64,000 nt of DNA from positions 1 through 64,000 of the forward strand of contig NZ_CP017603.1 in assembly GCF_001854185.1 (NCBI RefSeq), read 5' to 3'. Numbering within the stretch: the first letter of the stretch is position 1; each line of letters begins with the position of its first letter. The position numbers and the translations under genes are program-made. Of the stretch, positions 17,866 through 26,812 are shown piece by piece. Origin of the DNA: Clostridium formicaceticum. Its GTDB lineage: Bacteria; Bacillota; Clostridia; Peptostreptococcales; Natronincolaceae. Under the pieces are notes generated by a model. It searched no databases. It was not told where the DNA came from and saw nothing but the letters and a program-made list of their open reading frames with translations.

Positions 17866-17893
17866 ATTATATACTATTTATACACGTATGTAA
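17866..17893 (-). promoter_or_regulatory. likely promoter in the 17531-17948 intergenic region
   Basis: TTACAT (17893-17888) and TATAAT (17871-17866) with a 16-base spacer on the minus strand. It would drive the M14 enzyme gene at 17530 with a leader of about 320 bases. I see no further gene in 17531-17948 and no riboswitch I recognise in this leader. Confidence 0.4.
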
Positions 17894-17948
17894 ATAATTG
17901 CATATATCTATCTACACAAAATTTTTTATGTAAAAGCTTATCCCTTTT

Positions 17949-18923
17949 CTATACTACCGAAGCAATCCTTCTAACTTCTTCATACTTTCTACAGGCAACG
18001 CTAACATATTGATTCACCTTTACCAAATGGGGTTTTTCTTCTAAACATCTTCTTGATTTATTTAGGCACCCTTCTGCAAACACACATCCCTTTGTACCGT
18101 TAAATGCCCTATCTATCTTTCTATTCACTTCAATTCTCTTATCAAAGTTTTTAATGGAAAATACTGAATCTAAGAGCATGCGGGTGTATGGATGTCTTGC
18201 CTCGCTAAGAAGATTTTGTCCTTCCAGCACCTCGACAATTTCTCCTAAATACATAACATATATCTTATCACATATGCTTTCTGCTAGGGCTAAATCATGT
18301 GTGATAAATATAGATGAAAAATTTGTCTTTTTCTTTAAATCTATGAGAAGCGCTATAATCTGTTTTTGTATGGATACATCAAGAGCAGAGGTACATTCAT
18401 CACATAGGATAATATCTGGTTCAAGACCAATGGCCCTGGCTATAACTACTCTTTGAAGTTCTCCGCCACTTAATTCATTGGGATATTTTTTCATGTAATC
18501 TTTACTAAGACCCACCTTCTCTAACAATACCTCAGCATATTGATATGCCTTCTTTTTGCTCATTATTTTAAAATTAACAAAGGGCTCAATTAAATAGGCC
18601 CCTATTTTCATTCTTGGACTAAATGTGCCTAGAGGATCTTGAAATATCATCTGTACATTTTTATAGTACATTTTAGTAGATTTTTTAGGAAGAGCTGTTA
18701 TATCTTCTCCTCTGTAAATGATCTTGCCTTCTGAAGGAGCAGTTAGCTGAGCGATTATTCTAGCAAGTGTACTCTTACCACAACCACTTTCTCCAACGAT
18801 ACCTATGCATTCTCCTTTTCCTAAGGCAATATTTACATTATTCATAGCCTTCATGGTTTTACCATTATTATCGCTAAAAACTTTATGAATATTTTCTAAC
18901 TGAAGTATTATATCTCTCTCCAT
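17949..18923 (-). CDS. ABC importer ATPase, NikE/DppF family (importer 1)
   Basis: 324 residues from ATG 18923, which overlaps the end of the preceding ATPase gene. Walker A GIVGESGCGKSTLA, Q-loop MIFQDPLGTF, signature LSGGELQRVVIARAI, Walker B IILCDECTSALD and H-loop ITHD. Walker B is followed by Cys (DEC) where most relatives have Pro (DEP), a minor change that keeps the catalytic Glu. The C-terminal Cys motif is GCVFAEGCLNKSRRC. Last gene of importer 1 (order B-C-SBP-D-E). Confidence 0.93.
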   Translation of the reverse strand: MERDIILQLENIHKVFSDNNGKTMKAMNNVNIALGKGECIGIVGESGCGKSTLARIIAQLTAPSEGKIIYRGEDITALPKKSTKMYYKNVQMIFQDPLGTFSPRMKIGAYLIEPFVNFKIMSKKKAYQYAEVLLEKVGLSKDYMKKYPNELSGGELQRVVIARAIGLEPDIILCDECTSALDVSIQKQIIALLIDLKKKTNFSSIFITHDLALAESICDKIYVMYLGEIVEVLEGQNLLSEARHPYTRMLLDSVFSIKNFDKRIEVNRKIDRAFNGTKGCVFAEGCLNKSRRCLEEKPHLVKVNQYVSVACRKYEEVRRIASVV

Positions 18924-18925
18924 CA

Positions 18926-19711
18926 CTAGAATCCTTTCAGTTCAGGTATCGTTTGCAACAATGTCCTGGTATATTCGGCTTTAGGTTCTAAAATAATCTG
19001 CGACTTATTGTCACACTCTACTACTTTTCCGTCATGCATCACCACAATTCTATCTGCTATGTATGCAGCAAAGCCTATATTATGTGTAATCATTACAATG
19101 CTAGTTTTGAATTTATCCCTAAGATCCAACAGTTCATTAGCTATCTGGGTTTGTGTTATTACATCAAGGGCGCTGGTTGGCTCATCAGCTAAAATAAGTT
19201 TTGGCTCCATCGCCATGGCCATAGCAATAGCAACTCTTTGCTTCATACCACCACTTAATTGATAGGGATAAGAATTCATCATCCTATCCCCATCATCAAG
19301 ACCCATTTTTTCTAGGGTATCTTTAGCTTTTTTTACTGCCTGAGCCTTAGAAATATCTCTATGACTTCTGATACTTTCTATAAATTGCTTTCCTATTTTC
19401 ATAATAGGGTTCAAGTAAGAACCAGGATTTTGAAAAATCATGGCTATTTCATTACCACGAAGCTTCCTCCACTGCTCTTTATTGTATTTTCCTATATTTT
19501 CCCCACAGAATACTACTTCCCCAGAAACGATCTTAGCATTGGAGGAAAGTAGATTGATGATGGCTCTTACTAGGGTTGTTTTTCCACTTCCACTTTCTCC
19601 TACAATACCAATAATCTCTTGATCATTTACATCTATATTTATGTTCTCTATGGCATAGCCCCCACCGTCATACTGGACAGTAAGATTCTTAACTTCCAAT
19701 AATTTATCCAT
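18926..19711 (-). CDS. ABC importer ATPase, NikD/DppD family (importer 1)
   Basis: 261 residues from ATG 19711; an upstream ATG at 19753 has no ribosome binding site and only adds 14 residues before the usual LLEVKNLTVQY start. Walker A GIVGESGSGKTTLV, Q-loop MIFQNPGSYL, signature LSGGMKQRVAIAMAM, Walker B LILADEPTSALD, H-loop ITHN. It ends soon after the catalytic domain and lacks the C-terminal Cys-rich extension found in the importer 2 counterpart (13151-14125), as in NikD rather than OppD/DppD proteins. Confidence 0.92.
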   Translation of the reverse strand: MDKLLEVKNLTVQYDGGGYAIENINIDVNDQEIIGIVGESGSGKTTLVRAIINLLSSNAKIVSGEVVFCGENIGKYNKEQWRKLRGNEIAMIFQNPGSYLNPIMKIGKQFIESIRSHRDISKAQAVKKAKDTLEKMGLDDGDRMMNSYPYQLSGGMKQRVAIAMAMAMEPKLILADEPTSALDVITQTQIANELLDLRDKFKTSIVMITHNIGFAAYIADRIVVMHDGKVVECDNKSQIILEPKAEYTRTLLQTIPELKGF

Positions 19712-19766
19712 TGATCTTTGAGCTCCATTCCAGTCATAGACTTCTAAAACCATTTCTACAACATCA

Positions 19767-21326
19767 TTACTTTATCTTAACTCTATCATCGATATAGTAT
19801 ATTTCTGATATAAACCTGTGTACACCTTCTAGATTTTTTCTAGTTACTACTGTACCCTCTTGATAGTATAAGAATAAAGAAGCCACATCCTCCATAAGAA
19901 CTTCTGATCCTTTTATTCCTAATCTATCTCTTTCCTCTTTATCAAAGGTATTCCCTAACGCATCACAAATCCTATCAAGCTCTGGATTACTGTAATTTCC
20001 ATCATTTCCCGCACTACCTGTTTTATAGCTGGCTTCAAGGAAATATTGAGGATCTGCCGTTGGTGCAGAAGTCCATCTTTCCCATAGCAAATCAAAATCT
20101 CCTGCCGCTGCCATATTGGCATAGTTTTCTACCTGAATAACTTCAAGTCCTATTCCTATTTCTTTGTATTGGGCCTGCATAGCTGTGCCTATATTGTTGG
20201 CATCATTTCCATGGTTGGTTCTGGAAACAAATCTCAGTACAATATTTTCACCATCTATTTCTCTAATACCGTCTCCATTGGTATCGATAAATCCTGCCTT
20301 ATCCAACAGCTTATTTGCCTTATCGGGATCATAAGGATAAGGATCATCCTCTGTATAACCAAAGGAAAGCATGTCATTAAAGGGTCCTTTAGCAGCCACA
20401 CCATTGACTATTTGTGTAGCGTAGGTCTCTTTATCTATACCATGGGCAAGGGCTTGTCTAAATTCTAAACTCTGCATATAAGGTTTATCCATATTTAATC
20501 TTAATAAAAATATTCTTAGATTAGGTCCCTTCTGTACGATAAACTCATCATTATTCTCAAATAAACTTAAGTCCCTAGCCTGTATTTGGGTAGCCAAATC
20601 AATCTCACCTGATTGTAATGCCATAGTGCGGGTAGCACCATCAGGTATGTACTTTACATTAACTCTATCTACCCCAATATCTCCACGCCAGTGCTCTTCA
20701 TGCTTCTCAAGAGTTAAACCAAGGTCTGAACCAAACTCAACCACTTTAAAAGCACCGGTGGCAATAGGCTTATATTTAAAATTTTCATCGTCAGCTACTG
20801 ATGCATCAATGATGACATATACAGGATCTGCTAGATTGTTAAGCAACATAGGAAAAGGTGCTTCTGTTTTTATGGTTAGCTTTTGATCTTCTGCTGTAAT
20901 AGATTCCACAAAGAATTTCACATCATCTCTATCGGATATCTTAAGGGCTCTTTCTAAAGAAGCTTTAACAGCCTCAGCATCTACAGGGTTGCCATTATGA
21001 AACTTCACCCCTTCCCTTATATCAAAAACCATGGTTCTATCATCAACCCATTGGTAAGACTCTGCAATCACAGGCTTCAAATTCATATCCTCATCAAATT
21101 GCACAAGATTTTCCCCTATACCACAACGGGTCAATGTCCAACCGTTCCATCCTTCCGTAGGCTCTATATTACTATCTAGCCAAAACAAAGCCATATTTAA
21201 GGTTTTAACCTCTTCAGCTTCATCTCCATTGCTACTTCCCACTTTAAGAGATTCTTCTTGTTTACTGCAAGCAATTAACATAAAACATAGCAATAGCATA
21301 AATACCCTCGTTAGAATTTTTTTCAT
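19767..21326 (-). CDS. substrate-binding lipoprotein, NikA family (importer 1)
   Basis: 519 residues from ATG 21326 (AGGAG seven bases upstream; the open frame to 21368 lacks a site). Lipobox Cys at residue 20 (LIAC). SBP family 5 features: IREGVKFHNGNPVDAEAVKASLERAL, ATGAFKVVEF and FRQALAHGIDKETYA; the SLERAL and ATGAF forms are closer to nickel/cobalt-type NikA and CntA proteins than to peptide receptors (my reading, not an alignment). It sits between the permeases and the ATPases of importer 1, with a 254-bp palindrome 29 bases before its start codon. Confidence 0.9.
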   Translation of the reverse strand: MKKILTRVFMLLLCFMLIACSKQEESLKVGSSNGDEAEEVKTLNMALFWLDSNIEPTEGWNGWTLTRCGIGENLVQFDEDMNLKPVIAESYQWVDDRTMVFDIREGVKFHNGNPVDAEAVKASLERALKISDRDDVKFFVESITAEDQKLTIKTEAPFPMLLNNLADPVYVIIDASVADDENFKYKPIATGAFKVVEFGSDLGLTLEKHEEHWRGDIGVDRVNVKYIPDGATRTMALQSGEIDLATQIQARDLSLFENNDEFIVQKGPNLRIFLLRLNMDKPYMQSLEFRQALAHGIDKETYATQIVNGVAAKGPFNDMLSFGYTEDDPYPYDPDKANKLLDKAGFIDTNGDGIREIDGENIVLRFVSRTNHGNDANNIGTAMQAQYKEIGIGLEVIQVENYANMAAAGDFDLLWERWTSAPTADPQYFLEASYKTGSAGNDGNYSNPELDRICDALGNTFDKEERDRLGIKGSEVLMEDVASLFLYYQEGTVVTRKNLEGVHRFISEIYYIDDRVKIK

Positions 21327-21355
21327 TTCTACACTCCTCGTATGATTTAGTTTAC

Positions 21356-21609
21356 TCGACTTGTGCAATTTTTTCAGTTATTTTGAGGGAAAATCAAATA
21401 TATAAAGCGAAAGCATTTGAAAGTATTGCTACAACTCTTAACGACTGGAAATATTAAATCCGTTAAGAAATTCGCATGTTTGAACGTCAGTGAGTTTGCG
21501 AATTTTAGGATTTGATATTGAAAGGAGTTTTAGAGTTGTCAATACTTGAAACTAAATGAGCGTATATATTTGATTTTCACTTCTACATTAAATAATTGCA
21601 CAACTCAAG
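21356..21609. repeat. 254-bp near-palindrome with ACTTGTGCAAT ends, long form
   Basis: ACTTGTGCAAT at the left end is matched by ATTGCACAACT at the right, and several inner segments also pair (AAATCAAATATAT/ATATATTTGATTTT, GTATTGCTACAACTC/GAGTTGTCAATAC, AAATTCGCA/TGCGAATTT). It fills the gap between the permease (stop 21615) and binding-protein genes of importer 1. A shortened relative is at 7988-8090 in the same position before binding protein 3. It has no coding capacity and looks like a MITE or an intercistronic mRNA hairpin. Confidence 0.75.
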
Positions 21610-21614
21610 TTAAT

Positions 21615-22433
21615 TTATAGATGTTTGGGGTCAAGTAAATCTCTTACACTATCTCCCAATATATTAAATACCGCTACTACAATAAATATCGCTGCTCCAG
21701 GATAGATCAACAACCAAGGAGCCGTTTGAAGATAGGATCTACCTTCATTTAGCATATTTCCCCACTCAGGTATGGGAGGTTGTACCCCTAAGCCTAAAAA
21801 GGATAGACCTGCAATAGCCAGCATCATCCCCCCCACATCTAAGGCCAGTTGTACTACCAAAGGCGATATAATATTTGGAAAAATATAATGGGTGATAAGT
21901 TTTACCTTACCTGCCCCAGCCATTGTTGCTGCATGTATGTATTCTTTGTTTTTAACCGTCATAACCAAAACCCTTGTCAACCTAGCATACTTTGTCCACC
22001 AAATGACAGATAGTGCTAATATGGTATTTCTCATGCCAGGGCCCAAAATTCCTACGATAGCAATGGCAAAGACGATATCAGGAAAAGAAAGTACTGTATC
22101 TGCTATTCTCATGATGATGGTATCTATAGTACCTCCTGCCATACCAGCAACAGTACCCATCATCAATCCTAGAATGAAAATAATACTTAAAAGTAAAAAG
22201 GTAGTTCCAAGAGAAACCCTAGCACCGTAAAGCACTCTGGAATATATACATCTACCCACTTGATCGGTACCAAAGAGGTATTCACTGCTGGGTTTCTGTA
22301 AAATTTGAGAAAAATTAGTGTCTAAAGGATCATTAGGTGCAAGTATGGGAGCTATCATAGCTAATATAACCATGGAAATAGCTAGCAATAGCATTACCAC
22401 AAAAACAATTTCTTTATTTTTTCTATTTTTCAC
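21615..22433 (-). CDS. ABC importer permease, NikC/DppC family (importer 1)
   Basis: 272 residues from ATG 22433, overlapping the preceding permease gene by 11 bases. Contains EYLFGTDQVGRCIYSRVLYGAR, EAA loop AATMAGAGKVKLITHYIFPN and GLSFLGLGVQPPIPEWGNML. It keeps the family pattern but is the most divergent of the three NikC-type permeases here. Confidence 0.93.
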   Translation of the reverse strand: MKNRKNKEIVFVVMLLLAISMVILAMIAPILAPNDPLDTNFSQILQKPSSEYLFGTDQVGRCIYSRVLYGARVSLGTTFLLLSIIFILGLMMGTVAGMAGGTIDTIIMRIADTVLSFPDIVFAIAIVGILGPGMRNTILALSVIWWTKYARLTRVLVMTVKNKEYIHAATMAGAGKVKLITHYIFPNIISPLVVQLALDVGGMMLAIAGLSFLGLGVQPPIPEWGNMLNEGRSYLQTAPWLLIYPGAAIFIVVAVFNILGDSVRDLLDPKHL

Positions 22434-23385
22434 TTACTTTTTCCCCTCCCTTCAAACTAATTCTAGGATCGAGAGTTTGTGTTATGATATCCACAATAAA
22501 ATTGATGGTGACATAAATCAAAGTCATAAAAACTACATAGGACTGTAGTAAAGGATAATCCCTATAGGTTATAGCCTCTAAAGCCATAGACCCCAATCCT
22601 GGCCAAGAAAAAATATTTTCTACTATCACAGTTCCTCCTAAAAGTGATGCTATAGATAGCCCTAAAAGTGTAACGATTCCTAAAAGAGCATTGGGTAAGA
22701 TGTGCTTGATTATTATTTTGCTTTCCTTTATACCTCTAGCTCTGGCTCCTATAACATAATCCTGAGAATACTGTTCTAATATCGCCTCCCTTATTTGTCT
22801 TATATATCTTCCCATCAATGGTATAGCTAAAGTCATAGCTGGCAGGATAACACTTTTAAGGGATGTTTGCTGGGTTATTTTAAACCAACGAAGCTCCACC
22901 ACAAATACATACATCAACATAAGCCCCAGCCAAAAAGCAGGAATAGATATTCCCATAAGGGAAAGTCCCCTCACTATATAATCTAATACTGTATTCTTTT
23001 TAACAGCCGATAAGATGCCAAGGACAAAGGAAAAAAATATCAAAAACAATAATGAAGCAACAGCCAGCCTCACCGTCATAAAAATCCTTTGAGGCAGGAT
23101 ATCTGTTACCAATCCCCTTGTGAAATAAGAATAACCAAAATCCCCCCTCAGCAAATCCTTAAGCCAGTTTCCATACTGCATTATAAAGGGATCATTTAAC
23201 CCCATCTCCTCCCTTGTCCTTTCCAACAGTTCCTGAGTAGGAACAATATCATGAGCTGTCAGCAGCATCTCAGCAGGATCACTTGGGCTGATATAGGTAA
23301 GACTAAAGGTAATCAAGGATGCTAACATCATAACACTCATTAACTGCAATATTTTCTTTAGCAAATTACTTTTTATCATATTCAT
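22423..23385 (-). CDS. ABC importer permease, NikB/DppB family (importer 1)
   Basis: 320 residues from ATG 23385 (GGTGA upstream). YISPSDPAEMLL replaces the usual TPGDPAE, EAA loop is GARARGIKESKIIIKHILPN. First gene of the five-gene importer 1 operon (B-C-SBP-D-E). Its leader contains a cobalamin riboswitch (23756-23605) and terminator (23534-23499), so the whole operon should be repressed by cobalamin. Confidence 0.93.
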   Translation of the reverse strand: MNMIKSNLLKKILQLMSVMMLASLITFSLTYISPSDPAEMLLTAHDIVPTQELLERTREEMGLNDPFIMQYGNWLKDLLRGDFGYSYFTRGLVTDILPQRIFMTVRLAVASLLFLIFFSFVLGILSAVKKNTVLDYIVRGLSLMGISIPAFWLGLMLMYVFVVELRWFKITQQTSLKSVILPAMTLAIPLMGRYIRQIREAILEQYSQDYVIGARARGIKESKIIIKHILPNALLGIVTLLGLSIASLLGGTVIVENIFSWPGLGSMALEAITYRDYPLLQSYVVFMTLIYVTINFIVDIITQTLDPRISLKGGEKVSEK

Positions 23386-23498
23386 TCACCATTTCATCCT
23401 ATTTGAGATTTGAATCTCCTGTTCTAGTTTCTTTCCTGATTTTATAAGAAAGTTCTTCGTTATTTTAAGATCCTTCGCTATGCTCAGGATGACAAAAT

Positions 23499-23534
23499 AA
23501 AAAAAGTCTCTTAGCATTAAATACCAAGAGACTT
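23499..23534 (-). terminator. terminator of the cobalamin riboswitch (copy 2)
   Basis: Minus-strand AGTCTCTTGGTATTT / ATGCTAAGAGACT hairpin followed by seven T, the counterpart of 16222-16256. Downstream (23440-23492) is a short AAGATCCTTCGCTATGCTC-type repeat of the kind scattered in clostridial genomes. Confidence 0.85.
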
Positions 23535-23604
23535 TCCCATCTAAAGTCACCGAATTTATTTACAGTAGAAATTCATCCCCTTTCTATCTGAACATCATCA
23601 ATCT

Positions 23605-23756
23605 AAGGCAGGTCTCCTGACTTGCGGTTCATACGCCTCTTCCCCTTCCCAGGTTTCATACCCAGTGGCTTCATGAAGATTTGTCCCCGATTACAGTGGT
23701 GGGTCCGTGCTGGATTTCAACCAGCTTTCCTATTCTCCCTTTTTTAAGGGCACCTT
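23605..23756 (-). promoter_or_regulatory. cobalamin riboswitch, copy 2
   Basis: Same conserved blocks as the copy at 16327-16480 (AAGGTGCC, GAATAGGAAAGCTGGT, CCACTGTAATCGGGG, GTCAGGAGACCTGCC) with only scattered differences. It precedes importer 1. Together with its promoter and terminator, the unit is a duplicate of the one in front of importer 2. Confidence 0.95.
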
Positions 23757-23788
23757 AAATCTAGTACTATTAAGTTGTCATTAGGTTT

Positions 23789-23818
23789 ATGATATCACTC
23801 GATGTATAATTTTGTCAA
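23789..23818 (-). promoter_or_regulatory. sigma-A-type promoter for the second riboswitch leader
   Basis: TTGACA (23818-23813) and TATCAT (23794-23789), 18-base spacer, ~33 bases before the aptamer; matches the promoter at 16513-16542. Confidence 0.65.
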
Positions 23819-23849
23819 CTATAACTTGTAGTTTTTTTAACACTCAGTA

Positions 23850-23902
23850 CCGTTCTTCCAGTTTTCTACAGCAAGCAATACTATCTTCTTTCTCTGTTCA
23901 TT
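23850..23902 (-). pseudogene. decayed 3' end of an M14 deacylase gene
   Basis: The minus-strand text here (AGTATTGCTTGCTGTAGAAA and its surroundings) lines up with the last codons of the intact M14 gene (GGTATTGTCTGCTATGGAAA, near 16600), and both are followed by the same TTGACA promoter and riboswitch. Only ~50 bases are recognisable and there is no open frame. The rest of 23903-24000 shows nothing I can name. Confidence 0.5.
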
Positions 23903-24005
23903 AAGTATCTGTAGGATATGAAACATTTTTCCATGAAATATGCACCTTTATAAAAAACAACTTAGCTATCAACTTTGCGAAATTTTTTACGACAATTAGA
24001 ACGCA

Positions 24006-24034
24006 AACCACTTAGTAAATAAAACTAAGTGGTT
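24006..24034 (-). terminator. probable terminator after glycerate kinase
   Basis: Perfect AACCACTTAG / CTAAGTGGTT hairpin ~30 bases past the stop at 24063. The following tract (TGCGTTCT) is only weakly T-rich. Confidence 0.5.
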
Positions 24035-24062
24035 CGATTCTTTCGTCTTTTTATCTATTTTT

Positions 24063-25319
24063 TTATTTACATAACACAACCGCAATATCATTTACATTTG
24101 TTCCTGTTGCACCAGTTATAATCAAGTCTCCACTTGCCTTTAATGCATGATAGGAGTCATTGTTGTCTAAGTATATTTGCGGTGATATATTTGCTGATCT
24201 CATTCTTTCTGAAGTTTTTCCATCCACCATGCCTCCAGCTGCATCTGTTGGTCCATCTGTTCCATCCGAGCCTATAGAAAACAAGACAACATCTTCCATC
24301 CCTTCAATTCCTAATGATGCCGCTAAAGCTATCTCTTGATTTCTTCCACCTTTGCCCTTGCCTGTTAAATGTACTACAGTTTCTCCCCCAGCGATGACTG
24401 CACAAGGAGGCTGTAAAAATGTTCTACTGGTTTTACTATTTTTAATTTCTCTAGCAATAGAGGCCATAAATTTTCCCGCTTCTTTTGCTTCGCAATCCAG
24501 TGTAGAAGAAATAATTACTGGTTTGTATCCAAGCTTTTCTGCACTAGCAGCGGCAGCTTCGCATAAGGCGGTGACACTTCCAGTAACGACAGTTTCACAG
24601 TTTTCTACCTTTTTAGGTGTTTCAATATTTAATATCTTTCTTAAATGATCTGCCACCTGCAGCTTGTATTTTTCTACGATCCCTAGGGCTTCTTTTGATG
24701 TTGAACTGTCAGGATAAGCTGGTCCGGAAGCAATGGCATCTAGTCGATCTCCAACTACATCTGATAAAACAATAGCATAGATATTAGCTTTTCCACATTG
24801 AGAGGCAAATCTTCCTCCCTTCACAGCTGAAAGATGTTTTCTTATAGCGTTGATTTCAACAATATCTGCTCCGCAGGCTAACAGTTGATTTGTAATATCC
24901 ATGATATCCTCAAGGGTTACTCCCTCCATTGGCTTCTCAAATAATGCTGACCCCCCTCCAGATATTAAGAAGATCACATGATCCTTTTCTGTTAGATTCT
25001 CAACTAATGCCAAAGCTTTACTAGCTCCTTTAATAGAGTTTTCATCTGGTACTGGATGTCCTGCCTCAATGATTTCAAAGCCTTCTATGGGACCCTTCGA
25101 ATGATCATATTTTGTCACTACAACGCCCTTTGAAACCTTGTCGCCCAGTGTAGTTTTTGTAGCTTTTGCCATATTCCATGCAGCCTTTCCGATAGCAATA
25201 ACAACGACATCTCCTGTAAAGCTCTTTTTTTCCAATGCTTTTATTACCGCTGCCTCTGGCAAAACAGATTTTATAGATTCATCTATTATCGTTAAAGCAT
25301 CTTGTCTAATTGTATTCAT
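24063..25319 (-). CDS. glycerate 2-kinase (MOFRL family)
   Basis: 418 residues from ATG 25319 (AAGGAGG six bases upstream; the open frame to 25352 has no site). The N-terminal half is the DUF4147 domain (IGKAAWNMAKA, LISGGGSALFEKP, IRKHLSAVKGGR), the C-terminal half the MOFRL domain (GGETVVHLTGKGKGGRNQE, SIGSDGTDGPTDAAGG). The enzyme phosphorylates D-glycerate to 2-phosphoglycerate with ATP and feeds sugar-acid or serine carbon into glycolysis. It is transcribed with the same polarity as the sugar kinase/dehydrogenase genes upstream but is separated from them by a terminator (25520-25554), so it probably has its own promoter. Confidence 0.9.
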   Translation of the reverse strand: MNTIRQDALTIIDESIKSVLPEAAVIKALEKKSFTGDVVVIAIGKAAWNMAKATKTTLGDKVSKGVVVTKYDHSKGPIEGFEIIEAGHPVPDENSIKGASKALALVENLTEKDHVIFLISGGGSALFEKPMEGVTLEDIMDITNQLLACGADIVEINAIRKHLSAVKGGRFASQCGKANIYAIVLSDVVGDRLDAIASGPAYPDSSTSKEALGIVEKYKLQVADHLRKILNIETPKKVENCETVVTGSVTALCEAAAASAEKLGYKPVIISSTLDCEAKEAGKFMASIAREIKNSKTSRTFLQPPCAVIAGGETVVHLTGKGKGGRNQEIALAASLGIEGMEDVVLFSIGSDGTDGPTDAAGGMVDGKTSERMRSANISPQIYLDNNDSYHALKASGDLIITGATGTNVNDIAVVLCK

Positions 25320-25519
25320 TAGCATCCTCCTTGCCGTATAGGCCAATTTCATAATTTTTTATACCCCACTTAAGCCTTAAAACCCTTCATTCACATACTT
25401 TACTATGATTTTTACATTTTTCCACTTGCAAGAGTCTATAGTTTTTTATATACACTAGTCTACCCACTCCTTTTTATTTTCACTTGCAAGTTTCAGCATT
25501 CCTTGAAAAAAAATTATTA

Positions 25520-25554
25520 AAAAAGAAGCTTTCTATAAGGAAAGTTTCTTTTTA
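25520..25554 (-). terminator. terminator after the PfkB kinase gene
   Basis: Minus-strand AGAAACTTTCC / GAAAGCTTCT hairpin followed by TTTTTT. The rest of 25320-25674 is AT-rich with no gene that I can see. Confidence 0.65.
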
Positions 25555-25674
25555 GCAATAAATCATTCTTCTAAAGACTATTTTACAAAAAATTTTCTTT
25601 ATTTACCATTAAAATATAAGTATAAATTACAGTTTTTGTGTTAATAAAATTTATTGCATATCTTAATTGACTTA

Positions 25675-26649
25675 TTACGGTTCTATCTTAGATATATTTT
25701 TTATACAGTAAACTACCTCTTCTATTGAAGGCACCGCAGGCGTCGCACCCTTCTTTGTCGTTGTTAAAGCACCAACCGCATTTCCAAAATCAACAAGATC
25801 CTCTACTTCAGCTATCGTCAAAGTTTTTAAGTCCTCCAGCGACAATCCTCTTAGTTTATAAAGTATGCCGCCAAGAAAGGCATCTCCTGCACCTGTAGTG
25901 TCAACTACCTTTACGTCATAGGTATGAAGTTTTCCAGTTTTGCCCTGATATCTATAATAAGTGCCAGCAGCGCCAAGTGTAACAAATATCAAACTGATTC
26001 CCAAGTCCTCCAGAATTTTTGTTCCTATATCAAGATCCTTTTCTTTTGTAATAAATACAAGCTCTTCCCATGAAATTTTTAGTACATCAGCATAGACTAA
26101 TCCTCGCTTAATTTCACCTTCTGCCTCCTTTATAGACTTCCACAGAGGAGGTCTAAGATTTGGATCATAGCTGATAATCAACTGATTTTCTTTAGCAAGC
26201 TTCAAAGCGTTAAGGGTAGCACTTCTAGAAGGCTCATCGGTCAATGATATAGAACCAAAGTGAAAAATTCTAGAGCTTTTGATAATATCTACTGGCACAT
26301 CCTCTGACATCAGCATCATATCTGCCCCCGGATTGCGATAGAAACTAAAAGACCTATCACCATCATCTGTCAAATGGACAAACGCCAGCGTAGTAGAAAC
26401 ATCTGGACTTGTCTTTAAACCTGAGGTATCTATTCTATTTTTTTGTAAACAGTTCTTTAAAAATTTTCCAAACTGATCATCGCCCACTTTACCAATAAAA
26501 GCTACATCTGCTCCCAACTTTGCCAAAGTAGTCAATACATTTGCAGGTGCACCCCCAGGGTTCCTTTCAAACAGTGGATAACCATTTGCGGAAGTTCCAT
26601 AGGGAGTAAAATCTATGAGTAATTCCCCTAATGCTACTACATCAAACAT
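25675..26649 (-). CDS. PfkB-family carbohydrate kinase (fructokinase-like)
   Basis: 324 residues from ATG 26649 (AAAGGA upstream; the longer frame to 26703 runs into a repeat). Contains GGAPANVLTTLAKLG (PfkB motif 1) near residue 32, the phosphate-binding DTTGAGDAFLGG with the catalytic Asp in GAGD near residue 255, and a C-terminal ATP-binding helix. It phosphorylates a sugar, probably fructose or a related ketose or keto-acid. It follows a zinc dehydrogenase gene under a LacI-type regulator, so polyol oxidation followed by ketose phosphorylation is a sensible pathway (inference). Confidence 0.88.
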   Translation of the reverse strand: MFDVVALGELLIDFTPYGTSANGYPLFERNPGGAPANVLTTLAKLGADVAFIGKVGDDQFGKFLKNCLQKNRIDTSGLKTSPDVSTTLAFVHLTDDGDRSFSFYRNPGADMMLMSEDVPVDIIKSSRIFHFGSISLTDEPSRSATLNALKLAKENQLIISYDPNLRPPLWKSIKEAEGEIKRGLVYADVLKISWEELVFITKEKDLDIGTKILEDLGISLIFVTLGAAGTYYRYQGKTGKLHTYDVKVVDTTGAGDAFLGGILYKLRGLSLEDLKTLTIAEVEDLVDFGNAVGALTTTKKGATPAVPSIEEVVYCIKNISKIEP

Positions 26650-26675
26650 AAGCACCACGATCCTTTTCGTTTTTA

Positions 26676-26790
26676 TTCTTCGGCGTATTGCTAAGACGCC
26701 CACTTCTAGCTGAACAAATTAAGTGACTACCACAAAAGTTAAAGTACAAATTTTTGGCCATCTATTTATGAATGAAGTCTCATTTTATCT
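26676..26790 (-). repeat. dispersed repeat with GTGGGCGTCTTAGCAATA core, copy
   Basis: On the minus strand AATAGATGGCCAAAA..., GTGGTAGTCACTTAATTTG and AGTGGGCGTCTTAGCAATAC follow in order; the same blocks in the same order occur at 53655-53895, partly at 43005-43115 and 61274-61310, with a diverged trace at 34305-34340. It lies between the dehydrogenase and kinase genes. Non-coding; function unknown. Confidence 0.6.
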
Positions 26791-26812
26791 TAATGTTTCT
26801 ATACCTACTCCC

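Noticed and set aside
4546-23385. Naming the importers a staphylopine-type (cnt) metallophore system
   Set aside because: No nicotianamine-synthase-like, opine dehydrogenase or racemase gene is present; only the importer family is shared.
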